DNA of 64,000 nucleotides from Paramacrobiotus metropolitanus (lineage: Eukaryota; Tardigrada; Eutardigrada; Parachela; Macrobiotidae), in the NCBI RefSeq assembly GCF_019649055.1, contig NW_026570355.1, positions 1 to 64,000 on the forward strand, written 5' to 3'. This document shows positions 46,877 to 59,649 of the stretch, one piece after another; positions within the stretch are counted from its first letter, which is position 1; the number at the start of each line of letters is the position of its first letter. Position numbers and translations under genes: made by a program. The notes under the pieces were generated by a model, which saw only the letters and a program-made list of their open reading frames with translations, did not search any database and was not told where the DNA came from.

Positions 46877-47775
46877 GTATTTTTTAAGCGGGCTTACTTT
46901 GTTTATATTGCGAATAATATTATAAAACGATTTTTCACAAGAACCTGTTCACTCAGTATGCGTCATGATTTTCAAAAACTGCATTAAACCGAATGCCTCT
47001 ATTGTTGCTGTTTTCTATGGCCGTTTAGGCGTTTACTTTATTAAGCAGCGGGAAGCCTACAGTTCGCCGCGAAAAACCAATTAGGTCATGAAAATCCCGA
47101 CGGTGTCAAAAACATTATATATACCTAATTTTACCAGTTAGTGGACAGCTCCGCTTAAGAAGCTCTTCCGGAAAAATCATTAAAATTAACAAAGATCCTG
47201 CTGAAAGGTCGTATCCTCTTCTTTGCTTTTCGGACCCCGAAAAAAAGAATCCGTCCCAAAACCTTTGGAGAAAACAGATGTTAAGTCACTAGTTGGTGAA
47301 TTACGATATCGGATATGTATCCACAATATCGAACAGCAAATAATCTACGTATGCGGGGAAAATATATGCTTCCCCCGCCAGGCAAAGTATTTGTCAACCT
47401 GAGCGACGATTCCCAAAATACGCTTTTCAACCGCTTGGTACAGTCATAAATATAATACAGGTCCACCGAAACCGTTAGGTTAGGCGTTTTATGTACCGTT
47501 AATGCCGTCGGACATATTAATCTTCAGATTCCTAATTTTTCTTTGATTACCCTTAGAAGAATGAAGTAAGTACGATGAACATACAAATTCAGTTAATGCA
47601 CAGGATTCTCTCTGACATTTTTAATAGAAAGCATTTCTGTGGCTGTGAAAAACCTGGTGTTCCGTGCGTCAAAACTGAGACTGATATATGGATAAGCCGC
47701 TCATCTCTTCTCTGCTTAAGCGCTTTCGCTACTTTCTTCGATCTGTGATGTTCCTTTGTTCTGCCTACGTCCATT
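46877..47775. other. Intergenic between copy B and the 47.8-kb block
   Basis: No supported gene or repeat. Confidence 0.4.
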
Positions 47776-47990
47776 GTGGGTAACGGTGTCGGTGCGCGAT
47801 TCTTAGCCGGGATCAGCCTGCGACATTCACCCAGCTCGACACAGGCGCAGGCGTTTGCAGCGCATCAGCGGCATCTGCAACGTTCAACCAGGCATCTGGT
47901 CCCTGGCCCCAGTTTCCCGGATAATCCGGAATACGGAGACGGTGAACGCATACGTATCCTAGATATAAAAATAATGAAACTGATGTGATA
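47776..47990 (+). repeat. Dispersed block, copy related to 51.36-51.53 kb
   Basis: gtccattgtggGTaacgg, then gggatcagc, gcgtttgcagcg, caacgttca, and ccggataatccgg..cggaga occur in the same order at 51,361-51,535. A 70-codon frame spans it. Probably an exon-like unit of a second duplicated family. Confidence 0.55.
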
Positions 47991-48395
47991 AACATAGTGA
48001 AACTAAAATAATAAAACTGATGTGATATCTGGGTTTCGCAGTAAATTAAAATACAGAAACACCCGCGTGTAACAGCGAGTGTTTAAATACAGCGGTACAG
48101 CATATAGCCGTAATTTAAATACAACGGTTAACCCGAGCGACTCAAATCCAAAGTGCGTGTTTCATACTTCACCGCAGGTCCACCTTTCATATGAACGCTC
48201 AAATGGGCATGCTATATTTACAACTTGACTTCTCCTTGTTTATCAGCGATGACTGATAAGCATTTTGACTGGATCGCAAGAAACGCTGCGCACACAACTT
48301 AATAATCTTCACAGTAGTTATGTTAGCGGCTTGCGGAACAGTAGTATTCATTTTCCTACCTTCACAAAAACTGAAAATAGTAACCACAGTTATAA

Positions 48396-50443
48396 ATGAC
48401 GTTTGCTTAGTCTCTTCTTCCCATGATAACATTGGCGTTGTTCACCGGTGGCAAAGGGAGTGAAATATGCAGTGATACGCATGAGAGTAAATGCTATGAG
48501 CAGTTTCTGGAAAAACATGTCGCGGTGGTATCCCTGGCGTGGCCACTGACGGACGCGGTGGTTCATGACAATCAGCAATTGGCGCTCGATTACTGCCGGT
48601 AATTCCTGCCCACTTCATGCTCATTCCTTGTTGTTTTTGCAATATTTTCTTGCTTAACCGTAATGAACGATTTACGATATTTCATACCGTTACGTATAAT
48701 TTTGCCTAGTGTAAAATTAAAGCAGGTGAGTAGTGGAGTTATTTTCACCTAAGGCACGGGTTGTAGACGTTCATCTTTCAGGGTACGGTTTCTGAGTTGT
48801 ATCCACAGTATGATTAGTATCCCACTAGTGTACCCTTCATGTTTCCTCAAAACTGTTTTGTCCTCGTGTAATCTCGCTGCCGTATTTCGCCATATTCCTG
48901 CATAATTCTTTATGTATCCTGCATGTATTTATTAAGAAGCCTATTCGTTCTGCAAGAAAATTAAGAGGATACATGAGGGATACGGGACGGATGCGGTAAG
49001 GATACTGCAGTGTACTGGGCTGTATCCACCGCAGCTGAAATCCGCACGATACATAGATTACATACAAAGGATATTGCGAGAATACGATGGGATACGGGCC
49101 ACGGCGGTTGGTGAAGGTCGTGATACACATGCAGACAGGGGCGCGCGCGCCCTGCATGCAAACATGACTTGCTTTTGTCTTACGGTACTTTTTATCAGAC
49201 AAAAACCCACAGTACACTAGTATTCTTACCGTGTTTTTTATGTACTCTCCATGTCTCGGCTTTGATGAGTAATCTAGCATCAATAAATTTACGTATCCTT
49301 ACTGTATTCTCTGTGTAATTCCCGTGTATCCTGTTGGATTTCTCAGGTCCCTTAGCCTCTTAGGTTTGCTTATCCGATGCAAGTGGGATGCACAGAGGAT
49401 ACTGCGAAAATACGTTGGAATGAGGTTGTGAAAGAAGGCGATGATAAAATATAATAACCATACATGCAGAATACGTATGGGATACGATGGGACACTGTGG
49501 ATATAATACAGTTCCTAATGATGCTCCCAGAACACCTAACGTGTACGCACTCGTTGATATCTGAGTAGTAAAATGCAACGCATGCAGCGGAAAGCGGTGT
49601 TAGTTGGCTTCGTTATATTCATTATTCATACGGTATATATTTAAAATTTTGTCAAATGATCGATCGGTCGAACAGAAAGATATGGGTGCCCTGCATTGTA
49701 GCGTTCAAGTTCCTATTTATTATTTTTCACGTTAAAGATAATTCGCAGATAATTTCGGTTCTATTCAATGCAGTTATACACTATAAAACAAGTCTGGCAG
49801 TGCAGTTCTGCCAACGATTGCGCCGACTGTCTCCGGAGCCTGACGGACCGTTGTGCACATGATCCGGCGTTTTTACAGCTTCTCAAACATAACAACGCTC
49901 CGTACAATATGGAAACGGCCAACGTCATGGCGAAAACGTGTCAGCTGTCCAACAATACCCTCCGCTTCGTGGGCGCCATCGAATACTGCGAGGAACAACG
50001 TCTCGAGTTCGGCCTCGAGGGGACATATGTCAGTTGGCCGCTGCTTCATACGACGCCATTAGCGCCCGGCGCAACGTTTGCAAGTAGGTGGAAGAATTCC
50101 TTTCGGCGTTTCCGCACCAGTAAACCAAGTATACCACCGCGTATACCAAGTATACCACCGCGTATACCAGTAAACCAAGTATACAAAGATAACCGCGTGT
50201 TATCTTTGTAGAAAACTGCGGGGGATTGCCGACGGATTAGATGAGGTAGAAGCCAAAGCGGAGTTGACGAAGAAATGCAGAAGGGACGCGGTGAAGATGC
50301 TGCATGATACCTATCAATTATTGCACGAAGCGCACTGCACTGCGCCCAGTAATTCAGCTTTTAGCGGGATAAAGTGGCAGTTCCCCTATTATGTTTTGCT
50401 GGCTGTGATTATCGGCCGTGCTTGTTATACTATTCGAGCTTGA
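48396..50443 (+). pseudogene. Cys-rich secreted family copy C
   Basis: Exon 1 is 48396-48598, exon 2 49806-50083, exon 3 50212-50443. The frame from the ATG at 48396 meets TAG at 48408; an internal ATG at 48423 would give a shorter leader (MITLALFTGGKGSEIC). Exon 1 ends in phase 2 like copy B without its expansion. Exon 2 (CADCLRSLTDRCAHDPAFL, TCQLSNNTLRF, EYCEEQR) is 10 nt shorter than in B, which shifts the frame before its end. Exon 3 has AKAELTKKC and a hydrophobic C-terminus (FPYYVLLAVIIG) ending at a TGA. Its intron 1 matches that of B without the MITE, so B and C are a tandem duplication about 4.1-4.6 kb apart. Confidence 0.7.
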
Positions 50444-51360
50444 ACATACAAACGAGGCTCTCACACTTCTGTGTGCTGGTTTCTAATACATACTTCCGTG
50501 TGATGATTTCTAATCTATCTGTATCGACTTGTTACAATTCTTTTGGCGTTTTTTGTGTCAACCAAACCATATAAATTATATGAACGATTCCTTTCCACTT
50601 CGAAACCGTAACCAATTCTTTAGCCTGTGATATCCTTGCGCATTCTGCTGGCACTGTGAGGTTGCATTTTACCTTTATTTCGTGTTTTATGCCCGGTACA
50701 TTTTATTCAAAGAACTGCTTGTATTCTGCGTATTCACCTTTTTACCTGCTTGTATATTTGCTGTTCTCGTAGTTGTACGTGTCGTTTTTAACCACGGGAT
50801 AGGGTAGCAGATGGGGTAAAGTACCCACCCTGCTGCATCAGTTTATACATAAAACCCTAACAGCAAGGTCAACACGGAACCTTTACTGACTTTACCTAGA
50901 TCCCAATGAAATAAACTTACTTTGTAATGTTGCCACTCGTGTATTTCGGTCACAGCCTGTTCTGTTGCGGATAAGTTCCCCGTTATGTATTGCTGGGGAT
51001 ATCCTTGACCAGTATAACGATTTGCTGTAATACGAATCAGTTATAGCCTTGGAGGTAATATTTTCTGTAAACAAGTTAAAAACCCGGTTACCTTTGTATA
51101 CTCGTTTATCTTTATCTTTGTATATATAAAACCCGTTTATCTTTGTATACGCCCGGATGGCGTAATTATCTCCACCAGAATATACTGGTAAGGACGATCA
51201 TCTTTAGATCGATCGATACATGCATGCCACGCGGAATAGTGACACCCAGTGTTCCTCTGCGACAAAACTCATAATAACGTAGAGTTAGCCGCACAATCTT
51301 TTGTCTGCTTGAGCGTTTCTCTCTCATCTTCGGCTCGTAATAATCGTTTTTGCCGGCCCA
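50444..51360. other. Intergenic after copy C
   Basis: No supported gene. A ttatctttgtata motif recurs near 51,090-51,150. Confidence 0.4.
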
Positions 51361-51900
51361 CGTCCATTGTGGATAACGGCGTCGATGTGCGCTTCTCAGC
51401 TAGGATCAGCTAGCGGCATTCAATCACCACAACATAGGGGCCGGCGTTTACAGCGTGTCTTCAACGTTCAGCAGTACAATTAGCTATTTGATCGCTGGCC
51501 TCAATTTGCCGGATAATCCGGCTTGCGGAGACCGATGGCACCTGCGCGGATGCCGGGTTGTTATGTCAGCTGCCGCCGAGGGAATTGATGCGCTCCAAGA
51601 AACCGCAGCAATTATTGTCACCTTCTCCTTCTCTTGCTGGTTATATAAAGCGTGCGGTTGCATGTACAAGACGTTCATTATCGGCTCACCATATCCCGCT
51701 GTATAATTACCGGTGTATTTCATTTCCGCCAGCCAGCATCAACATCCTCCATTCGGATTCTCTGTGCCCTTTTTGCACCCTTTCGCAAAATGAGTGCTAT
51801 GGAATTTTGCGGTTGCTGTCTGGTTCAGTGCCGTACTGGCGTTATATGCTCCGGCTCCTGCAGTGAGCATCCAGTTTTGCTCTGGATCAGAACATGTTTC
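51361..51900 (+). repeat. Dispersed block, fullest copy (also 8.6 and 47.8 kb)
   Basis: It shares its first half with 47,776-47,990 and its second half with 8,640-9,110. An 83-codon frame (51455-51706; NLPDNPACGDRWHLRGC) covers the middle and looks protein-like, but frames are broken elsewhere. It may be a pseudogene of a second small-protein family that duplicated together with the Cys-rich family. Confidence 0.55.
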
Positions 51901-53790
51901 GATCGCCGTGGAAAACCGACTGAGATGTTAGTGATTTTTGCTGTTGTCGGCAGATGCATCTCTTCAAGCTGCGGTCCGCACGATGGTAGACAAGTTGATG
52001 TAGTAACTTATTCTACCATTGTACGGACTGCAGCCTCCATCTTCTGGCTGCAATGTGTGCAGGTCTACTCTTCCTGGATCAACGGTATCTTCATACATAT
52101 CAATTTGGATTACTGCAGCACTGGTGTCCAGCGGCAATGCACCATTTGCTCCCCGACTTTTGGTATTATTGTGTTGCATATAGGTACAATCATGCACCCA
52201 GTAGAAGTGTACGGCCACCGTGGGTTATCTTGCTCGTTTTTGGGCGGGAGACATGCACGTCACGGTGGTTTGAACAGCATCGTGTGCCGATCATTGGTTT
52301 CGGCGGGGATTCCAGCTAAACTCGAACCACGCGGCACGTCCCATACGTCCGATCGTCGCCCGGACGCCCGAAACCATTAGTTATAGCGGGAATGTCACAA
52401 TGTTAGTACAGTAGGAGTTGTTCGTTGTGGGATTTTTGCCATATTAGCAAAGGCTATATCAGAAATCAAACGATTAACAGTTCGCTTGCTGTTGAACTTT
52501 GGGATTGTGGCAGTCAGTAGCGCGCCTATTTTGACAGATGCGACACCTATGCCGAATTATCGTAGATCGAAAACGTGCTTAGCGTATTGCGACCGATTTC
52601 CCTGTGATTTTGGGATCCAACTGAGTTCTTTGTGCAGCAATTTTTGCGACAAAATCGTTGCTGACTTCGTGCAAAACGCAGTGTTATAGCATAAATCATA
52701 CGCGAGCAACACGTAACATCTGCTATGAATGCCTGAATTTAAGTCTTTGAACATGTATGCCTGGCCTCCAGAAATGTCGCCCCACCCCCCAGTTATTCCG
52801 TATTCTCCTCTTGCAAAAACTATGTGCTCATGTAAATTCGAAACATTTCTGTCTCTGCTAGAATTCCAGTTACCTTGATCCAGTGGCGTAGCGGGCCGTA
52901 GTATGGTAAATGACTGCAGCTAGTGTTCATCCGATTTCGCTGTTACCGTGTTAACAAGTTCTCGAATCGGGCTTGTACCTGTGGCCTGGTTGTACTGTTT
53001 GGGTAACTGATAGGAGTGGATGCAAATGGCAAATGTTTTGAATTAGTGGAGGTTTTTTAAAAGGCGGACGCTAAAGCCACTACATCGCACTACAAAACAC
53101 TATCGTCACTACCGTGCACTGCAGAAACTACTAATGGCACTACAAAGCTATCATTTCACTTTTTTTGTAAAAACACCTTCAAGGCTAATGCGACTAAAAT
53201 AGTCATCTGACAATTGTGCACATCCACTGCAGTTTGCTAATTACTGTACACTACATTACCTTAAACTAACAATACTTAATACATCATGCATGATAGATGC
53301 TCGTATTGATAACAATAAGCATAACGGTTACATACATTAAACAAACATACGTACTGTATTAACTGGCAATACGGGCTGCCGATGCTTCCCTTGAATGATG
53401 TGGCGCATCGGGTTTTACTGGAAACCAGCTAAACGAAGTAGTGATGTGTATGTATAATTCGTTGCAGGTAACGCACAGATTTATTGGCAATCGCCAATGG
53501 CAATTGCCACTGCGGCTTTTTACACCCTGTCAAGTTGATAGAAAAAGCATAATTGTCACAAAAATGCTAATGAAACGAAATATTAGAAGTTTAGGGCGGT
53601 CGCAGCCGCACATTTCGCGGTTTACATTTCGCGGTGGCGACAGAGCTCGTGATAAAACGGACATGCTAAAAAACGAGAATTCTCTGGCAACCAGGGAAAC
53701 CATAAACCCAACTCGTAGGGTGAGGAGCAGCGGGAAAGGAAGCAGACGTTGCCAAATCAGTTCTCTTCCCAACATTATCACCGTTCTCAT
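51901..53790. other. Mostly non-coding; possible minus-strand exon near 52.02-52.16 kb
   Basis: A minus-strand stretch (ALPLDTSAAVIQIDMYED, then DLHTLQPEDGGCSPYNG) ends at a GTAGAA donor and looks protein-like, without family assignment. A 20-bp imperfect hairpin (51971-51990 with 52012-52031) overlaps its end. The rest shows nothing. Confidence 0.3.
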
Positions 53791-56244
53791 TCATCGCAAA
53801 GTTGCTGTGAGCACAACGACGATTACCAACGCGATGAGGAGGGTGACAGCAACGATGGTCAGACCGTAACAAACACATTTCTAAAGAAACCACAGGGATT
53901 CAAGTAACAATAATTTGCATTACCGCTACAGAGAAAAGGACTGACACCAATAAGATGTTTTTACTGGGATTCTATGCATGTTTATGGCAATAAGGATGCA
54001 GATTACAGAAATTTAAAAGTGCTCACAAATACCAATCTATGCCATATTATAGATGTTTGATAATAATTGCTTACGCATGTCTCGGACTTAGGTGCTGCAG
54101 CGCCGTTCTGCAGTGTGGTGCTTGACTGTTCTTCTGTAGCATCAAGCAAAGGGGTTCTTGGACGTATAGCTTTGTACGGCCCATGTCCCGGTTGATTGGC
54201 TTGAACAGCAGGCCAGGGAGTTCCCTGTGAATAAAGCATATGTTTTCCGGAGGATCTCAAATGAATTCCCTGTACAAGTCGCGCTGGCGATGCGCTCACC
54301 TGCACGAAAGGGTGCTGGAGCAAATTATCCGCCGACGGGCGATTACTAACGTGCGGCTGGAAGCACAAATCCAGAAAATGCTCCACAGAATCCAGAAAAT
54401 CTCGCGTATCCCCACAGCCATCACGGCCAAGATTGTGGTCATAGAACGGTTTCAAGCCGGTGGCCAGTGCCATTTCTATTTCCTCGGCTTTAATCAAGCG
54501 CACCACCTCTCCGTTGGTTTCCTTCCGGAAGAAGCGAGGTTCATGTCCGTGCAGCATTTCTAGCAGTACACAGCCCAGCGCCCATACATCACCCGCGCGG
54601 CCTGGTCTACCAAAGGCCGGCTGGAAAGCCTCCGGAGCCATGTACACGGTGGTGCCGTCGCCCCGCCGCACTTCGTGTGAACCGGTAGCGGACTGTGCCA
54701 GCTGCACCATTAAATCAAAGTCGGCGATCTTCGGTGTGCCGTCGGCTGCGAACAAGATGTTCCTGCCTTTTAAATCGCGATGGACGATGCTTCTCTGATG
54801 CAGGTAGTGAATGCCACTGAGAACTCCCGCTAAATCGCGATGGATGTCGAACTGGCTGTAGCGCTGATGTCGTAGATTAAAGTTCTGATTCTTTTGATGT
54901 AGTGTTCCACCTAAATATTCTGGGAGTTATAGTACTAGAAAAATGCACCAGACTGGGCATTGGCAGGCCGGAGCGCAGATCTCATGGTTCGGACTGGAGG
55001 CTTCAAAATGCCGGTTTCAGTTCCAAACTCACACAGACCAACCCCGTATGGAAACACCGCTACTGGTGCGTTATTTTTTCTTCGTGACAACACTTAGACC
55101 AACCATAAACTCGAGTTTGCAGGATTAATATGGTGCAGCAACAGGTATATCATAAAGAATATTATTCGTTCTATCGCTTATCAATACCGTTTTGTAGCTT
55201 TATCGCTCTCCGTTTTATTGTTTTATCGCTTTTCCCTATGGCTTTTACCGGAGCATTACTCTTTCACGATCACGATTGTCAAAAGAGGGTGTAGAGGAGT
55301 GACAATAGCCATTTTCTTGTAATATTAGCAGTTTCGGCATGGTCGGAGAAACTGATAAAAAATGCTGGCAAAAGAAAGAAGAAACTTTTCAAGAGTGAAA
55401 GGAAGAAGAAGAGGAATCTGCTGCGCTGCGGCCAGTAAATAAATACACCAAGCGAAAATGTCTGTAAGAAAGGTGTATACTACTCGTACATAGTGCATAC
55501 AATAAGCAGTTGTGCATAAATGTTAACAACAGACAGTTGGAGGAAAATGATTTTATTACTCGTACTGACTGTTAGAAAATGTATTCCAGAGCAAAGTGCA
55601 AAGAACACTTTGCAAATGAACCAGTGAACTGAAGGCTGAGTAAAAAAGGTTTAAAAGACAAAGCTGACATTTTTAGCTGGCGTTATTCCTTTAACCGATA
55701 AAGTACTTACTAACGATAAGATCTGAGCGTTGCGAAAGTAGAAGCTTTAAATGCACGCATTACTGATGCGAAAAACGATCTACCGATCTTCAAAGCTTAT
55801 GACTATGCATTACTGATCTTCAAAGCTTACGAGTACTGTAGTCAGCTGTTTCAAACTTTAACCTTGCGCGTGTTCCATTATAATGCGCACTTCTGGAAAA
55901 TTCCCAAAGTATACAATATCCATGTAGAAATATCTGAGCAAATTTTTGTGCGGAGTTTCGTTTAGCTGCAAAATGGATCTGAATTCTTTTATATTTTGTT
56001 GCAGGTCCGCGTCGTAACTTGTGGCGCCCAAACCGATGCATTTTGCCGCGTATTTTTGTCCGGATATGTCATTCCTGACTAGAAACACCCCCCGACACAG
56101 TCCTCCATCGCCCAGTTTCCCATCTATCGTGTAGCGAAATGGCGGCCGGCAATTTTCAATGTCGAAGCGCGTAATCAGTTCTGTGCAGACTTCTCCTTCA
56201 TTCCCATGGCTCAGCAACATGATGTATTTGTACTCCACTGACAT
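53791..56244 (-). CDS. Protein kinase with DFD motif and C-terminal membrane anchor
   Basis: Three exons, 56244-55863, 54910-54075 and 53880-53791 (introns 952 and 194 nt, phases 1 and 0), give 435 residues from the ATG at 56244. The kinase domain shows the glycine loop (GDGGLCRGV, 45-53), the ATP-binding Lys (AAKC, Lys68), hinge EHAQGG, catalytic loop HRDLKGRN (171-178), YMAPEAF, and GDVWALGCVLLEML. The activation segment begins DFD (191-193) instead of DFG. The last exon encodes a 20-odd-residue hydrophobic helix and ends in LR, so the protein would be tail-anchored. It phosphorylates Ser/Thr by family resemblance; the substrate is unknown. The 952-nt intron contains one copy of an exact 103-bp repeat. 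Confidence 0.85.
55602..55704 (+). repeat. 103-bp direct repeat, copy 1
   Basis: Identical, base for base, to 63453-63555. It starts agaacactttgcaaatgaac and ends ccgataaagt. It lies in the kinase intron. Confidence 0.95.
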
Positions 56245-56621
56245 ACAGAATTCCTACTGAATTCACTGAACTATGTTAACTGAAAACGTGGAAAAGGCTT
56301 TATTGTAAAACAGTGGCGTGTGCCGGATGGTGTGGTGATTTCATAAACAACACTCACCGTTATAGACCGTTATAGACCGTTATAGGCGTTGATCCAGTTA
56401 TACAGTAGACGGTTCGGCGGTTTGTTGTGTGCCGTACCAAGTTACTCATATAAGCAGAGATCCCTGTGATACGCCACCGGCAGCATTAATGACTATCATC
56501 CATGGAATTTCAGGTCCATTAGCATTTAGCAGAAGTACAAAGTACATATATAGGGCTCGTTGCTTGGCTCTCCGAGAGAATGTCCAAGTTAGGACATTAG
56601 TGGATTACTGGTTCCATGCAT

Positions 56622-57065
56622 TTGGAACATCCATAGAACCTCCACAGAACCACTCCAGAACCACAATGGAACCAGGCACATAACCACCAGCCGGCATGCT
56701 CCCACACTGCCTCTTCTTTTCCGACGCCCAAAGAACCACATAGAACCGCCATAGAACCTCCATGGAACCACCATAGAACCACAATGGAACCAGGTACATA
56801 ACCAACAGTCGGCATGCTTCCACATTGCCTCTTCTTTTCCGACGCTTATAGAACCACATAGAACCGCCATAGAACCTCCATAGAACCTCAATAGAACCAT
56901 AATGGAACCATGTACATGGTCACAAGCAGGCAAGCTTCCACAATACCCAGTCTTTTCCGAAGCCCATAGAACCACATGGAACCACCATAGAACCTCCATA
57001 GAACCACCATAGAACCACAATGGAACCAGGTACATGACCAACATTCGGCATGCTCCCACAATGCA
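56622..57065. repeat. Minisatellite, left inverted copy
   Basis: 12-bp units of the type gaaccaccata, arranged in about four higher units of roughly 118 bp that each include cggcatgctcccaca and cttcttttccga. ORFs read through it are repeat artefacts. Confidence 0.88.
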
Positions 57066-57447
57066 TTGCTGCAAGGTAGCTACGTGCATGGCTACAAGGT
57101 AGTCCCGACTTATCTTTCGTAAAGGTACAAACTGTTCGTATTTCAAATTGTCTGTTGTCTATACGAGCTCGTAAAATGATCGATACCTGGCACGCAAGCA
57201 CCATGCCCGCGTGCGTTTAGTCGGGATCCTGCACGAACCACTCAAACCGAATTCTCGTGTAGGAGATAACGAGCAGGGTGTGCGCGATGGTTAGGGTCGT
57301 CTCCGCCACTAGCAGATCGCGGTTATCTTTTGCCGGCACAAGATCACCAAGGTTATTGCGGACAGGATCCGCGGTATTCTTGGTGTACGTATCTGTGTAT
57401 AATAACTGCTGTATCTGTATACAATAAACGCGTGCTGTTTCTTTCCA

Positions 57448-58283
57448 GTAAAGGCCTATTTATACTTCACTTCAGTCACGTTTTTTTCTACGTCCGTCAA
57501 AAATGTGTTTTATGGACGTCCACCAGAATGTACGAGAAAAATCATGGCCGTGACAAAAAACGGCGCTAAGATCCAGCTTAGCTCACGGTCGTGTACAAAG
57601 CGGCTTTCATTTTATACTAGGACAGCATGTCCGTCAAAAACCAAATTTCGAGCCCAAAACAACCCGAATTAATTGTTTTGAAATCTGTCCTGAATGTATG
57701 CCAAGTGGAACCTAGTACATACATTTGGTGCCAGTACAGTAATTACCTATTAGCTCTTTTTGAATTTTATTTAGATTTGAGAACACAGAAACTGCGCTTC
57801 TTTTACCACGTGTGAACCCGCGGTTGGTTAAAGAATGAAAATTTGATATCGCGCATGACACGTGGCATGCGCAAGCTAATAAGGTTCTAATGCAGAAACT
57901 ATGAAAAGGTTAAAGGGAACATAACGTAGTAGAAAATAATGTGAAAAGTTTGGGAAAAGTTCATAAGGAACACTGAAATTTGAATTCTTTTGGGAAGGTC
58001 TCTACTGAATATAGGCAGACTTGTGCAAAAAGTACCGAACTTGATGTCCGTCAACTTTGAAAAATAGAACCAGTTCTATTTCAAAATTTTGACGGATGAA
58101 GCCAAATTTTGACGGCCATCAACTTGACGGACCTAACTTTCGGACGGTGTCCGAGTATGTGGTTATACTCCACAAGTCAGTCACGTGCAATGTGACGGAG
58201 ATGGGGAAGTGTTCATAGTGGCGAAATTTCTTCAGTTCCGTGAGATGTGACGGTCTTAAAGCCGAGTATAAATAGGCCTTAAT
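57448..58283. repeat. Possible inverted-repeat element with CCGTCA motifs
   Basis: aaggcctatttatact near 57,448 is inverted at about 58,268-58,283. The interval holds at least eight ccgtca/tgacgg motifs in both orientations. No target duplication was found. Confidence 0.4.
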
Positions 58284-58694
58284 TCGCAGTACAATAAAGC
58301 AAGACCCGGTAAAAACATGTACCGCTCTTAGCATCATCTGTATTCGATCACTTTTTTTCAGGGTGCAACTAAATCGGTATAGATCTTGTAGCACCTGAAA
58401 CTGTCGACAATCCGTTTGTTCCGCTAGAAATACTTATGTGGATATGACAAGCAATAAGAAGGTAGCAGTTTTGCGTAATGGCTTTTTCCCCAAATAGCAG
58501 AATGAGCGGGATTTGTGTTTAATTAAACACCAGCTACTGCAGCCGGAATCGCCCGCGGTAACAGAAAAGCAAACAGCACCACACTCATAAAGCGTTCTCA
58601 TGTCAAACATTGTAAACGTAGTGGATTCTTCTGTTCGGCTCGATTTATTGACCGGTGCGAAGCGAAGGTCTTCCTAATTCAGCTTCAATGCTTA

Positions 58695-58985
58695 GCTTCG
58701 CTTGTGTCCGTTACGGAAGTCCAGCTATGACGTCATCCTAGATAATTCAGATGACGTCACGGCTCTATACAGTAGTTTTGCAGTGATTCCCTTGTGTCCG
58801 TTACGGAAGTCCAGCTATGACGTTACGGCTCTATACAGTAGTTTTGCAGTGAGCCACTTGTGTCCGTTACGGAAGTCCAGCTATGACGTCATCCTGGATA
58901 ATTCAGATGGCGTCACGGCTCTATGCAGTAGTTTTGCAGTGACTTATTTGTGTCCGTTATTTTGCAGTGACTTATTTGTGTCCCA
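58695..58985 (+). repeat. Tandem repeat with CRE-like TGACGTCA sites
   Basis: Units of about 66-90 bp start ttgtgtccgttacggaagtc and end tagttttgcagtga; three near-complete copies plus a partial one. Two units contain an extra catcct..ataattcaga insert, giving atgacgtca palindromes. Confidence 0.85.
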
Positions 58986-59217
58986 AATATGACTTTATCG
59001 CGGACTAGCCGGAAAACGCCATGAGACTATAGAACAGTTTTGCACTGCTTAGCTTGTATCTGTTAGGGAAGCACCGTTGATGCATTAAGTTGGGCGGTGT
59101 CTGATAGTGCACCCGCTCAAAGTTCACGATTAAGTTCGACGCTCATGGAAGACCTGCTACGGCCCATTGTTCGTTAAAGATGTGGTCGAACAGTGTTCAC
59201 AGAATCTCGGGTTAGTA

Positions 59218-59330
59218 AGTCTGTCGTCTTAGCGGTCTGTCTGTCGTCTTAGCGTATACTACCTGTCTGTCGTCTTAGCAGCATGCGAAGACATGCGAAG
59301 TCGGTCGTCTTAGCGACGTACAAGCCGTAA
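59218..59330 (+). repeat. Short tandem gtcgtcttagc repeats
   Basis: Four copies of (ctgtctgtc)gtcttagcg-like units, with gcatgcgaagacatgcgaag between the third and fourth. Confidence 0.75.
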
Positions 59331-59649
59331 ATGCGCTTTCCGAAACTTTTAAAAATCGTTAACTACGGCAGTACTCGACGCTGCTGTTAATGTAGTCGGC
59401 GTACTTGCTGGATATGCGCAACAACCGAAGTACTGCCAGCTGTAAAAAAACGACAAAAAAGATGTTAGAATTTTCTCAGTGAATATTATGTAAAGGCACC
59501 GTAAATTTGCAGAATGAAGACCGCTTCTCGCGCATTATTCCTGGAACTGGCGGGAGAATTTCCGCATTTGGAATTGGATATAGTAAAAAAGATCACAAAG
59601 TTCAAGAAATATAATAGCCAGTTCCTGCCAGCCCTTTTATTTTGGAACG

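Noticed and set aside
54290-54325. A 30-nt intron (gtgagc..tacag) in the kinase
   Set aside because: It is a multiple of three, open, and shorter than any credible intron here; the frame was kept continuous.
56589-57146. 185-codon minus-strand ORF rich in GSM/VLWWF
   Set aside because: It is a read-through of the gaaccaccata minisatellite, with the same pattern in the opposite strand at 62.8-63.1 kb.
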